Shown: positions 9,875 to 20,765, counted from the stretch's first letter. The stretch: 64,000 nucleotides of DNA from Streptomyces pinistramenti (GCF_020564935.1 NZ_JAJCXB010000008.1:1-64000); one strand, 5' to 3'. The notes: generated by a model from the sequence alone, not told the origin. A program made the numbers and translations.

Positions 9875-11347
9875 ATGGCCCGGCGACCGGCAGGCCGCAC
9901 GGTCTACGCCCACGCCGAGCTGCGCCGCCCGCGCCGGGAACACGGCATGAACCAGGTGGACCTGGCCCGCGCGCTGGGCATCTGCACCAGCTACGCCAAC
10001 CGGATCGAACAGAGCCAGCGCCCGCTGACGGTCCCGGTGCTGCTGCGGATCGCGGAAGTCTTCGGCGTCGACACGGAGTTCTTCTCCGAGGCCGAAGAGG
10101 ACCGCCTCGCCACCGATCTGCGGACCGCCCTCGCGGATGAGGCGTGCGGGGTGCCGCTGCCCGCCGCCGCGGAGATCACCGAGGCCGCCCGCGCCCACCC
10201 GGAAGTGGCCCGTGCCCTGGTCGCCCTGCACCGCCGCTACCGGGACGCCGCCGAACAGATCGCCGTGCTCGCCGCGCCCGACGCGTCCGATGCGCCGCTG
10301 CTGCCCGGCGAGCCGCACGACGAGGTCCGCGACTTCTTCTACGCCCACCACAACCACTTCACCGCGCTGGACGCCGAGGCGGAGCGCATCGCCGGGGCCA
10401 TGGAGCTGGAGCCGGGCCGGGCGTCCGTGCCACTCACCGCACGCCTCGCCGAGCGGCACGGCGTCCGCGTGGTCCGGGCCGCTGCGCAGCGCTCGTCCGA
10501 CGCCAGGCGCTACGACCCGCACACCGGCCTGCTGTTCCTGCCCCCGTGGCTCAGCGACGGCCGGCGCGCCTTCCAACTCGCCACCCAGCTGGCCCTGCTG
10601 GAGCAGGGACCGCTGCTCGGCCGGCTCGTGGCGAGCGCCCCTGAGCTGACCTCTCCGGATTCGGCGGCGCCGGCCCGCATCGGCCTGGCGAACTACTTCG
10701 CGGGCGCGCTTCTGATGCCGTATGCCGCCTTCCACACCGCGGCCGAGGAGGTGGGCTACGACATCGAGTTGCTGTCGGCGCGCTACGGCGTCGGCTTCGA
10801 GACGGTCCGCCACCGCCTGACCACCCTCCAGCGCACCGGCCGCCGGGGCGTGCCGTTCTCCTTCCTGCGGGTCGACCGGGCCGGAAACATCTCCAAGCGG
10901 CAGTCGGCGACCGACTTCCACTTCTCCCGGCTGGGCGGCACCTGCCCGCTGTGGACGGTGTACGAGGCGTTCTCCGCGCCCGGCCGGATACTGGCCCAGG
11001 TGGCCGAAATGCCGGAGGGCAAGCGGTACTTCTGGATCGCACGGACCCTCGCCCGCCACGGTTACGGCCACCGCGCCCCGCGCGCCGAGTTCGCCCTCGT
11101 GCTCGGCTGCGAACTGCGCCATGCGCACCGTCTCGTCCACGCCGAGGGTGTCGCGCTGGACGGCGCCGGTGCGGCCACACCCGATCAGCCTGGGCTGCCG
11201 GATCTGCGAGCGCCGCGACTGCGCGCAGCGGGCACGGCCACTGTCCGGCGGGCGGCCGGCCATCGACCCCGACCGCCGCACGTACGTCCCCCACCCCGTC
11301 GTCCACCGCGCCACCTGACCGCGGCGCACCCGAAGGAGCTTTTGTGA
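9875..11347 (+). CDS. ramB: RamB/ScfR-type XRE regulator of short-chain fatty acid use, C-terminus frameshifted
   Basis: 490 residues as read. ATG with GGGGAGGTG ahead. An N-terminal HTH (MNQVDLARALGICTSYANRIE, residues about 25-55) is followed by the long ImmA/IrrE-like and sensory region of the RamB family (GLLFLPPWLSDGRRAFQLA, SFLRVDRAGNISKRQSAT). The family ends in a Cys motif; here GCRICERRDCAQRA appears in another frame from about 11184 and runs to a stop at 11318. One extra base near 11183 (CCCGATC) would explain it. The frame as read instead ends in Arg/Pro-rich sequence typical of a wrong frame. Divergent from prpDBC, which it probably controls. Confidence 0.85.
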   Translation: MARRPAGRTVYAHAELRRPRREHGMNQVDLARALGICTSYANRIEQSQRPLTVPVLLRIAEVFGVDTEFFSEAEEDRLATDLRTALADEACGVPLPAAAEITEAARAHPEVARALVALHRRYRDAAEQIAVLAAPDASDAPLLPGEPHDEVRDFFYAHHNHFTALDAEAERIAGAMELEPGRASVPLTARLAERHGVRVVRAAAQRSSDARRYDPHTGLLFLPPWLSDGRRAFQLATQLALLEQGPLLGRLVASAPELTSPDSAAPARIGLANYFAGALLMPYAAFHTAAEEVGYDIELLSARYGVGFETVRHRLTTLQRTGRRGVPFSFLRVDRAGNISKRQSATDFHFSRLGGTCPLWTVYEAFSAPGRILAQVAEMPEGKRYFWIARTLARHGYGHRAPRAEFALVLGCELRHAHRLVHAEGVALDGAGAATPDQPGLPDLRAPRLRAAGTATVRRAAGHRPRPPHVRPPPRRPPRHLTAAHPKELL

Positions 11348-11916
11348 CCAGCCGTGTCCTGCTCGTCTCGCCCGCCACGACCGCGTCGCTGCGCCGTGCG
11401 GCCTTCGACGACGGCGACCCGCTCGACACCGCGGGCGCGGCGCAGGCCCGCGCGGCGGCCGGGTCGCTGACCGCGCCGGCCGCCGTCGTCACCTCGCCGA
11501 GCGTCCGCTGCCGGGAGACCGCCACGGCACTGGGGCTCGATGCCGGGGACACGCCGGCGGAACTGGCCGGTCTTGACGCGGGAGGCTGGCGCGGCAGGAC
11601 GCTGGAGGAGGTGAGCGCGACCGAGCCGGAGGCGGTGGCCCGCTGGCTCACCGATCCGCGGGCGGCGGCGCCCGGCGGGGAGTCGGTGGCCGCCGTGTGT
11701 GAGCGCGTGGCGCACTGGCTGGACGCGCTCCGTCCGGCGGGGCGGGTCGTCGCCGTGGTGGAGCCGGAGGTGGTGCGGGCCGCGGCCGTGCGGGCGACCG
11801 GGGCACCCGATGCCGCGTTCTGGCGCTTCGACGTGCCGCCGCTCACGTGCACCGAACTCAGCGGACGGGCCGGACGGTGGAACGTGCGACTCGGGGGTCC
11901 GCTCACCGCCATCTGA
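11344..11916 (+). CDS. Histidine-phosphatase-like protein, degenerate active site
   Basis: 190 residues. GTG start with AAGGAG six bases upstream. The fold pattern of the phosphoglycerate mutase family is present (VTSPSVRCRETATALGL, GRTLEEVSATEPEAVARWL, PGGESVAAVCERV), but the N-terminal catalytic RHG triad is replaced by SPAT. A late His is also not obvious. Such proteins are often found beside cbtAB in Streptomyces and resemble alpha-ribazole phosphatases. Here it converges on cbtA across a shared terminator. A catalytic role is doubtful. Confidence 0.75.
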   Translation: MTSRVLLVSPATTASLRRAAFDDGDPLDTAGAAQARAAAGSLTAPAAVVTSPSVRCRETATALGLDAGDTPAELAGLDAGGWRGRTLEEVSATEPEAVARWLTDPRAAAPGGESVAAVCERVAHWLDALRPAGRVVAVVEPEVVRAAAVRATGAPDAAFWRFDVPPLTCTELSGRAGRWNVRLGGPLTAI

Positions 11917-11976
11917 GAACGCGCTGCGCTCCACCGCCTTCAGGGAGCGCCTTCCGGTGACCGCACAGCAGTGCCG

Positions 11977-12012
11977 CGAGAGGGCCCCCGGATGATTCCG
12001 CGGGCCCTCTCG
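11977..12012. terminator. Bidirectional hairpin terminator between the phosphatase-like gene and cbtA
   Basis: Perfect 11-bp arms CGAGAGGGCCC / GGGCCCTCTCG around a 14-base loop, placed between two convergent genes. Confidence 0.75.
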
Positions 12013-12038
12013 TACCGGTCGGTCGTGTCACCGGCCGG

Positions 12039-12788
12039 TCATGTCACCGCCCGGCCGGGCACCGCCGTCGCCGCCGGACGCAGCAGCCGCTCGGCCAACT
12101 CGCCGAAGAGCAGGCCGAATCCGGCCCACAGCGTGAGCTGCATGGCGAGGGCGGAGAGCCGGAAGCGCCACAGCAGGGCCGCGGGGAAGTGCTCCGGCGT
12201 CTCGTTGATCGCGGGCAGGAAGGCGAACGCGAGGCCGACGACCACGGCGAAGGCGGCCACGGCAGCGACCGTCGCGTACCAGGCGCCGATCCTCGGTGCG
12301 AGCCGCTTGCCCAGGAGGGTGGCGGCGACGGCGAGGAGCACGCTCAGCACCATCATCAGGAAGTACAGGGCGGTCCGCTTGCCGATGGTGTCGGGGTTGC
12401 CGACGGCGGGCGGGTTGGCCGGGTACTTCAGGAACGGGACGACGTACACCGCGAGCAGAGCGCAGCCGGACAGCAGCAGCGCGGTGGCGCGCGGGCCGAA
12501 CCGGCCGACGCGGCCCAGGGCGAAGCAGTGGACGAGGGCGGCGATCCCGCCGAAGGCGATCCCGTACACCAGGACCCCGGTGGCGAGTCCGGCGGTGGAC
12601 TGCACGCCCCGGGAGACGAGTTCGACCTCGTGTTCATGGGAGTGGCCCGCGTGGGCCTCCTCGAAGCCGATGGCGCTGTCGACGTTCGGCTCACCGAGGA
12701 GGTACGCGACGATCAGGGCGAGCAGCCCGGCGCCCAGACCGGCGAGCATGCCCCGAACGAGCAGGTTTCTTACCGTTGTTGAGTTCAT
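12039..12788 (-). CDS. cbtA: CbtA family cobalt transporter subunit
   Basis: 249 residues with about six membrane segments (LLVRGMLAGLGAGLLALIVA, TALYFLMMVLSVLLAVAATL, AAFAVVVGLAFAFLP). After the first helix comes a His-rich loop AHAGHSHEHE suited to metal binding. CbtA and CbtB form a predicted cobalt uptake system for cobalamin synthesis. It lies 21 bp downstream of cbtB in one transcript led by a cobalamin riboswitch, so expression should fall when B12 is plentiful. Confidence 0.93.
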   Translation of the reverse strand: MNSTTVRNLLVRGMLAGLGAGLLALIVAYLLGEPNVDSAIGFEEAHAGHSHEHEVELVSRGVQSTAGLATGVLVYGIAFGGIAALVHCFALGRVGRFGPRATALLLSGCALLAVYVVPFLKYPANPPAVGNPDTIGKRTALYFLMMVLSVLLAVAATLLGKRLAPRIGAWYATVAAVAAFAVVVGLAFAFLPAINETPEHFPAALLWRFRLSALAMQLTLWAGFGLLFGELAERLLRPAATAVPGRAVT

Positions 12789-12809
12789 GAGTATGCGGCG
12801 CCCCTCGCG

Positions 12810-13031
12810 TCAGTGGCAGGGGAAGCCGAGGAGATGGCGGGCGTCGTGCACCCACTCGTGGACTCCCGCGCCGCTGAACACGGAGGTGGCGCCCTGTTCG
12901 GCGCCGACGAAGTACAGCAGGATCAGCATCAGGATGCCGAAGAAGACCGCCCAGGGAGCGACCGCCTTCAGCGGCAGCTTGGCCGGTACGGCTGGATCGG
13001 TGGCGGTCGGCTGGGCGACGTGCTGCGCCAT
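12810..13031 (-). CDS. cbtB: CbtB cobalt transporter small subunit
   Basis: 73 residues. ATG is preceded by AAAGGAGG. One membrane helix (AVFFGILMLILLYFVGA) is followed by a short periplasmic tail with the family's His pattern (HEWVHDARHLLGFPCH). First gene of the cbtBA transcript, 47 bases below the cobalamin riboswitch. A small GGGA...TCCC inverted repeat just ahead of the ribosome site may take part in switching. Confidence 0.92.
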   Translation of the reverse strand: MAQHVAQPTATDPAVPAKLPLKAVAPWAVFFGILMLILLYFVGAEQGATSVFSGAGVHEWVHDARHLLGFPCH

Positions 13032-13078
13032 GGCGGTGCCTCCTTTGGGAGTTCGCGTCCCATCTCGGTGGTGCACAG

Positions 13079-13192
13079 GACGACGGCCACGGGTCTGACT
13101 CACACACCCGCCCCGTCCACGTGGACGGGGCGGGTGTGCACACAGTGGCGCGACCGTGCCGGTCTTGCACCGGCTTCCGTCGTACCGTCGTC
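13079..13192 (-). promoter_or_regulatory. Cobalamin riboswitch upstream of cbtB
   Basis: On the minus strand the conserved core is plain: GGAAGCCGGTGCAAGACCGG, then GCGCCACTGTG (B12-box type), a variable arm, and GAGTCAGACC. The element is closed by a perfect 8-bp helix, GACGACGG at the 5' end with CCGTCGTC at the 3' end. It lies 47 bases before the cbtB start, in the right orientation for a cobalt transporter. Family knowledge: adenosylcobalamin binding represses downstream expression. Confidence 0.93.
13103..13138. repeat. Perfect 36-bp palindrome forming a riboswitch arm
   Basis: CACACCCGCCCCGTCCAC is followed immediately by its exact complement, 18 bp per arm with no spacer. It occupies the variable stem between the GCCACTGT and GAGTCAG blocks of the cobalamin riboswitch, so it forms a long peripheral helix in the RNA. 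Confidence 0.9.
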
Positions 13193-13308
13193 GATATCGC
13201 ACCGAAGGTACCGCGTGTCGCAGGCCCGGCCAAGGCCCGGTCCACGGCGTGATCCCGCTCGCCGGGCGGCCGGACCCGCACCGCCACCACCCGCTCACCC
13301 GCTGCCGG

Positions 13309-15483
13309 TCACCTCAGCCCCTCGCCCTCCGTCTTGCCTGCCCCGGTGAGGTGGTTCTGGAGGCGGGCGTGGCGGAACTGGTACACCGCGCCGGCGCGGC
13401 GCAGGGCGCCTCGTTCGCAGGCGTCTTCCAGGAAAGCGACCAGTCTCCAGGGCAGTTGGCCCGTCAAGGGGAGCCAGATGCGGGCGAGGGCGACCCACTG
13501 GCCCCAGGCGGTGAGGCAGAGGCAGTAGCCGATTCCGGCCCCGAAGGCGGCTTCGATGCCGAAGGCGAGGCCGAGTTGGAGGCTGCTGATGGGGTCGGCG
13601 GTGAGGCTGCCGACGAGTCCGGCCACGAGTCCTGGGATGAGGGCCCAGACGAGGAGATGGGAGATCACGTTCGCGTGGTTCGACCGCAACAGGTCGGTGC
13701 AGCTGGCAGCGGCCTTCACGTCGATGGGGGTTTCCAGCCAGGTCATGATCCCGAGTACGAGCCCGGCCGAAAGCCCGACCTCGGGCGGGAACACGAGCGC
13801 GGACAGGAGCCCGCCCCCGAGCCCGTCGTCGAGCCCGAGCCGCGGCACGACGACTCGGTCGACGAGCACGAGTACGACGGCGACCGCGAACCCGATCAGG
13901 GCTCCGGTCATGACCCGGGTCATGACCCGGGCGGAAAACCGTGCGCCCATGTGTCGTGGACGGCCGAAGAGGCGTGCCCGTACGGGCGAGGGTTTGAGGA
14001 GGTCACTGCTGTCGGCGAGCCAGTAGACGAAGCCGAATGCCAGCCCGGTCACGAGCCCGTGCAGGAGTCCGGCGACGGTTCCGCGCCGGATCGCGAAGCC
14101 AAGTCCGTGCGACGTGGCGATCAGGTCGATGGGGATGTTGCCGACGCAGGTGACGATCGCGAAGGACAGTCCCGCAAGGAACGCGATCAGGACGGTACGC
14201 GTCCAGCGGCTCATCGAGGTGCCGAGTTTCCACCAGGCCAGGTCGGGGGTGTCGAGCTGCTTCAGGTGGTGGGCGAGGTAGCCGAGCCACCGGTGAGCGC
14301 GCTGCGGGTTCCAGCTCCGGGCAGGTGCGGTACGCCGGTCGCCGGGCCGCCGCTGGTAGACGGACGGGATGAAGCTGCTCAGGAGATGGTCCTCCAGGGC
14401 TTCCCGGGTGGTGAACCGGCCGTCTTCCAGCAGCGCTGCCGGGCTGCGTTTCGGCTCGCCACTCTCAACCTCGTCCTCGTTCTCCGGCTCGCTCTCATCG
14501 CTCTCGCTGTAGATGGTGCGGGCGAGGGAGACCATCAGGGGTGTGGCCAGCACTGCGGAGAGGGGTGCCTCGGGCCTGTCACGCAACTCGGCCAGTACGC
14601 GGCCCCATTCGGGCATGGCGTCCTCAGGGCTGCTGAGGATCAGGTATTTCCCCGAGTCGGCCAAGGTGAGATCGGTCAGCTCGACAGCCGCAGCGTGTGT
14701 CAGACCTCTGGTGCTCTTCCTTTTCGCGGCGGCGTATTCGTCGGAGCGGCTGGTCAGGACCAGCGGCAGCAGGCTGAGGTGGGAGAGTTCCTTCAGCGCC
14801 GCAGGGCGGAGGCGCTCGGCGATCTCGTCGAATCCGTCCAGGACGGGCAGGATCAGTCCCCGCGCGACCAGCGCGGCGGCCAGCGTCCTGCCGTCGTCGC
14901 CGATCGTGGCCAGGCCGGGCTGGTCACGGATCAGTTGGCTGCTCAGCCAGTCCACCAGCGGGTCGGTGGTGGGGTTCCACGACCCGAGGCTGAAGATCTC
15001 CGGAACGGGTTCGCCGGAGGCGCGGGCCTGCAGCCGATCCAGCACGAACCGCAGGCCCAGGATGGTCTTTCCGGAACCTGCGCGGCCCAGCACCACAAGG
15101 CGACGGGAAGGGATTTTTTCGTAGGTCTCGGCGATCCGGTCCAGACATCCGTCCAGGTCCAGAGGGTCGGCCGTTTCCCCGTAGGACGTCCGAAGGATGT
15201 TTTCCCAATGATCCATCAGGCCCTTGCGCGCCGTTTTCCAGCGCACGGGCAGGGGCCTCGGATCCTGGATCTTCCGTCGTTCCTCCTCGCGTAGCCAGCG
15301 TTCCTCCACCGCGGCGGCGAGTCTGTCGGCGGTCTGGGCCAGCTCGCCGTGCGGTGCCTGCGCCGGTACGCCGCCGACGTTCACCACGCCGATGGAGTTG
15401 GCCTGGATGACCGGCCCGGTGTGGGAACCGCTCACCTCGTTGTGCACCGGCGGCTCGGCGCCGGCGGACGAAACCTCGGCCAT
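13309..15483 (-). CDS. NACHT-type NTPase with C-terminal membrane segments
   Basis: 724 residues. ATG one base after the stop of the upstream gene, with GGAGGA inside that gene, so the two are coupled. P-loop GRAGSGKT at 133-140 and Walker B ILPVLDGFDE at 211-220 fit a NACHT/STAND ATPase. Residues 420-680 hold about six hydrophobic segments (for example VLIAFLAGLSFAIVTCVG, ALIGFAVAVVLVLVD). The N-terminus carries HNEVSGSHTGPVIQANSIG, which resembles RHIM-like amyloid signalling motifs of actinobacterial NLR-like proteins; that link is inference. STAND NTPases act as signal-sensing switches, often in defence or stress. Function of this one unknown. Confidence 0.85.
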   Translation of the reverse strand: MAEVSSAGAEPPVHNEVSGSHTGPVIQANSIGVVNVGGVPAQAPHGELAQTADRLAAAVEERWLREEERRKIQDPRPLPVRWKTARKGLMDHWENILRTSYGETADPLDLDGCLDRIAETYEKIPSRRLVVLGRAGSGKTILGLRFVLDRLQARASGEPVPEIFSLGSWNPTTDPLVDWLSSQLIRDQPGLATIGDDGRTLAAALVARGLILPVLDGFDEIAERLRPAALKELSHLSLLPLVLTSRSDEYAAAKRKSTRGLTHAAAVELTDLTLADSGKYLILSSPEDAMPEWGRVLAELRDRPEAPLSAVLATPLMVSLARTIYSESDESEPENEDEVESGEPKRSPAALLEDGRFTTREALEDHLLSSFIPSVYQRRPGDRRTAPARSWNPQRAHRWLGYLAHHLKQLDTPDLAWWKLGTSMSRWTRTVLIAFLAGLSFAIVTCVGNIPIDLIATSHGLGFAIRRGTVAGLLHGLVTGLAFGFVYWLADSSDLLKPSPVRARLFGRPRHMGARFSARVMTRVMTGALIGFAVAVVLVLVDRVVVPRLGLDDGLGGGLLSALVFPPEVGLSAGLVLGIMTWLETPIDVKAAASCTDLLRSNHANVISHLLVWALIPGLVAGLVGSLTADPISSLQLGLAFGIEAAFGAGIGYCLCLTAWGQWVALARIWLPLTGQLPWRLVAFLEDACERGALRRAGAVYQFRHARLQNHLTGAGKTEGEGLR

Positions 15484-15484
15484 C

Positions 15485-16495
15485 TCAGTCCTCCGGCCCG
15501 TCGGCGTCGGCCCGGCGCCGCCTGCGCCACCAGACGCGCCCCATTGCTGCGGCACCGGCCATGGCACCGACGACCAGGACGCCGACGACCGCACGGAGCG
15601 GGGCCGAGAGGTCCGAGCCGCGGCCGATCGCGGATGCGGTGGGGGAAGCGGTGGGGGAAGCGCCGGCCGGGGCGGCGGAGGCCGACGCCGTGCCGCTCGC
15701 GGTGGCCGACGGGTCCGCGCCAGGACCGGTGGAGCCGGACCGTCCGGAAGCCGATGCACTCGGGCCGGCCGACCCATCCGACCCATCTGCCCCACCCGAC
15801 CCGGCAGTTCCCCCTGTCCCGCCCGGCTCAGCCGTGGGTATCCCCTTCGTCTCCGAAGCCGTCGGACTCGGCTCGACCGGCCGGATCGTGAATGACGCCA
15901 GAACACCGTCCTGCCCGGAATTCAGACCGCACGACGAGTCGACCTTGCCCAATGGCGTCTCGCCGCCACTCGCGTCTCTCGGCAGAATATGCATGGCAAT
16001 CCCGCCGACAATGGCCTTCCCTGCCCCCGGCCGGTGAAAAACGAGCGAAGGCAGCGTCCCGCTCGCCTTGACCGTCAGTGAGCCGGAACCCGGGACCTTG
16101 GTCACGGGCACCTTGAGCCGCATGGAGATGGGGATCTCACCCTGCGGTGAGGCCACGACCGCGTTCACGGCTGCGGTGCCCTCGACGGTTGCCGCACCGG
16201 CCATGCGGAGCGACTGCGTGATGGTGGAACTGACCGTCGCCGAGGTGCTGATGGGCGAGCGGGGGGTGGGCCGGCCGACGACGTGCGTATGCGACGCATT
16301 CCATACGACCGAGGCCGTCATCGGCTGGTCGCCTATCAGGGGGTACGAGCACGTGTAGTGCAGAGTGCGCGGATTCGCGTCCGAGGCAGCCGGCCCGGCT
16401 CCGAACAACCACCCGACGCTGCCCACGACGGCCACTGCCGTGAACAAGCGGAGACCGCGGCCTCTCACGCCAGCCGTCGGTAATTCAACAAGCAT
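15485..16495 (-). CDS. Secreted, membrane-anchored DUF6801 protein
   Basis: 336 residues. An N-terminal signal peptide (LFTAVAVVGSVGWLFGAGPA) precedes a domain starting YTCSYPLIGDQPMTASVVW, typical of DUF6801. Residues about 215-295 form a Ser/Thr/Gly/Pro/Ala-rich linker with repeated SPTAS-like units. One C-terminal helix (LRAVVGVLVVGAMAGAAAMG) and a short basic tail complete a cell-surface anchor; no LPXTG is seen. It directly precedes the NACHT gene in a two-gene operon, so it might present an extracellular signal to it. That is inference. Confidence 0.8.
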   Translation of the reverse strand: MLVELPTAGVRGRGLRLFTAVAVVGSVGWLFGAGPAASDANPRTLHYTCSYPLIGDQPMTASVVWNASHTHVVGRPTPRSPISTSATVSSTITQSLRMAGAATVEGTAAVNAVVASPQGEIPISMRLKVPVTKVPGSGSLTVKASGTLPSLVFHRPGAGKAIVGGIAMHILPRDASGGETPLGKVDSSCGLNSGQDGVLASFTIRPVEPSPTASETKGIPTAEPGGTGGTAGSGGADGSDGSAGPSASASGRSGSTGPGADPSATASGTASASAAPAGASPTASPTASAIGRGSDLSAPLRAVVGVLVVGAMAGAAAMGRVWWRRRRRADADGPED

Positions 16496-16974
16496 GTCTC
16501 CGCACTTTACGCAGCGATATCGGTGGGCGCTGCTGAAATGGCCGAACCTTTACGCATTGCACCGGACCTCCATCAGAACGAAATCCAGTTACCGCTGTGC
16601 CTCCGTCTCCTCCTGATCCATGGCGTCGCCCGCAGCACCGACCGCCTCCCGGATTCCGTACCCACGGCGCCCCGTGCTGGACACCAGCACCACCACCGCG
16701 GACACTGTCCACCCTCGGCCAAGTTCGTTACGGCGCACGCGAATTCGTTCCCTGTTGCAGCCGTCCTTTCCCGAGCCCTCGCGCTCGGGCAAACCGGAAG
16801 CACCGCGCCGGGGCCCGATGACAGCCCCGTCCCCGGCACCAGCCCACACCCGACATCCGGCACCTCTCCCCTGGCATCGTGCCCAGGTCCGATATCCGAG
16901 CGGACCGCCCCTGCACGGCCCCTCGCTCGGACCCCGGACCGGGCGAGGTCACCGGCCCCGCATACGATGTGCGG
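16496..16974. other. 479-bp stretch without a recognisable gene
   Basis: Lies between the divergent DUF6801 and DUF6153 genes. It should hold both promoters. Open frames here are Arg/Pro-rich shadow sequences without family resemblance or ribosome sites. No strong palindrome was seen. Confidence 0.5.
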
Positions 16975-17385
16975 GTGACCTGGACCCTGCAACGCCACGT
17001 GCGCCCGCGGCGTACGTTCATGCTGCTGGTCCTGGCGGTGCTGGCCGGGCTTCTGGCGATGCACGGTCTCGCCCCCGGCGGCCTGCCGGCCGGGCACGCC
17101 GCGATGTCCGCCCCGTCCGGCACTCATCTGACCCCCGCCGCCTCCGTGCACGAGGCCGGGGATGCCTGCGAGCACGTCTCCGGCCACGGCGCGGGCGGTC
17201 ACATGCACCACGCGGACGCGACCTGCGCGGCCGCCGGCACCAGCACCGCGCCCGCCCCGATCACGCCGGCCCTGCTCCCCAGCGGGCCGGACGCCGACGT
17301 GGCCCCGCCGGGCTGGCCCGCCACCCCGGCCGCCGCCGGCCGGGCCCCGCCCGACCTGACACAGCTGCAACTCCTGCGGATCTAG
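16975..17385 (+). CDS. DUF6153 family small membrane/secreted protein
   Basis: 136 residues from GTG. Basic start, then one long hydrophobic helix (TFMLLVLAVLAGLLAMHGL) with the family's MHGLAPGG motif at its end. The outer part has Cys and His clustered (CEHVSGHGAGGHMHHADATC), suggesting metal binding. It lies 102 bp before a DUF305 lipoprotein; this pairing is common in Streptomyces and is suspected to serve copper handling. Function not established. Confidence 0.8.
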   Translation: MTWTLQRHVRPRRTFMLLVLAVLAGLLAMHGLAPGGLPAGHAAMSAPSGTHLTPAASVHEAGDACEHVSGHGAGGHMHHADATCAAAGTSTAPAPITPALLPSGPDADVAPPGWPATPAAAGRAPPDLTQLQLLRI

Positions 17386-17487
17386 AGGCGCCCGCACGGC
17401 ACCCGCACGGCCCCGGCCGAACGACGGTGGTGCCGCGCTCCCGTACGCCTTTCCCCATCCGCACCCTCCTCAAGGAGTTGCCTCCTC

Positions 17488-18150
17488 ATGACCGCACGCC
17501 GTTCTCTTGCCCGCCGTTCGCTTAATCGCCGGGCCACCGCCGTCGCCGCTGCCGCCACCGCCGCAGTGCTGCTGGCCGCCTGCGGCAGCAACGACAAAGC
17601 TGCCCCCTCCGGAGACGGCAAGGGCTCGATGGCCTCCACCCCCTCGGCTGCGGCGGCCGCCTCCCACGGCACTCACAACGCCCAGGACGTTGCCTTCGCC
17701 CAGGGGATGATCCCCCACCACCGCCAGGCCGTGGCGATGGCCGAACTCGCGCCGAGCCGCACGAAGTCCGCTCAGCTCAAGGAGCTGGCCGCAAAGATCG
17801 AGAAGGCCCAGGGTCCGGAGATCAGCACCATGTCGGGCTGGCTCAAGGGCTGGGGGGAGAGCGTCCCGTCCGGGGAGATGCCTGAGATGAAGGGGATGGA
17901 CCACTCCGGCGGCGGCATGCCCGGAATGATGAGCGACGGGGACATGAAGAAGCTGGACAAGCTCTCGGGCGCGGCGTTCGACACGGCCTTCCTGAAGATG
18001 ATGGTCGGGCACCACCAAGGTGCCCTCGACATGGCCAAGACCGAACTGTCCAAGGGCGCTTACGGCCCCGCCAAGGACCTCGCGAAGTCGATCAACGCCT
18101 CTCAGTCCGCCGAGATCGCTCAGATGAAGAAGTCGCTCGGCGAGAGCTGA
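17488..18150 (+). CDS. DUF305 lipoprotein, likely metal-binding
   Basis: 220 residues. Twin basic N-terminus, hydrophobic stretch and lipobox LLAAC give an exported lipoprotein. Two DUF305 halves each carry a His pair (GMIPHHRQAVAMA and MMVGHHQGALDMA). They are joined by a Met/His-rich linker (MPEMKGMDHSGGGMPGMM) that suits Cu(I). The family is ferritin-like four-helix and often found in copper resistance loci. The ribosome site AAGGAG ends a few bases before the ATG. Confidence 0.87.
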   Translation: MTARRSLARRSLNRRATAVAAAATAAVLLAACGSNDKAAPSGDGKGSMASTPSAAAAASHGTHNAQDVAFAQGMIPHHRQAVAMAELAPSRTKSAQLKELAAKIEKAQGPEISTMSGWLKGWGESVPSGEMPEMKGMDHSGGGMPGMMSDGDMKKLDKLSGAAFDTAFLKMMVGHHQGALDMAKTELSKGAYGPAKDLAKSINASQSAEIAQMKKSLGES

Positions 18151-18176
18151 TCCGGCTCCGGAACGGGGGGACGGGA

Positions 18177-18205
18177 GGGGCGGGCGCCGTCGGTGCGCCG
18201 GCCCC
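18177..18205 (+). terminator. Hairpin after the DUF305 gene
   Basis: Arms GGGGCGGGCGC / GCGCCGGCCCC with one mismatch and a 7-base loop, 27 bp after the DUF305 stop. Confidence 0.5.
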
Positions 18206-18374
18206 TACCCGGCCAGGCCCCCGGCCGACGTCCCCGACCAGGTGGGCCGCGGACCATTGCCGCGACCGCGCCGACAGTGGAGAACCAGACGTACCCTTCG
18301 AAGCTGGTCATATCGAGCCGAGCGACGCCGGCGGAGACCGCGAAGGCGTCCCCGCGTAAGAGATGGAGACAGGG

Positions 18375-20765
<2,391 letters not shown>

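Noticed and set aside
8162..11329. A minus-strand open frame extending far upstream of prpB
   Set aside because: The frame is open because of GC bias. Above 8161 the sequence is antisense to ramB and out of frame with prpD; the prpB family sequence starts at MLHTRTT.
15484..15906. N-terminal extension of the NACHT gene up to 15906
   Set aside because: The extension is Arg/Pro-rich and overlaps the DUF6801 gene in another frame; ATG 15483 has a ribosome site and follows the upstream stop by one base.
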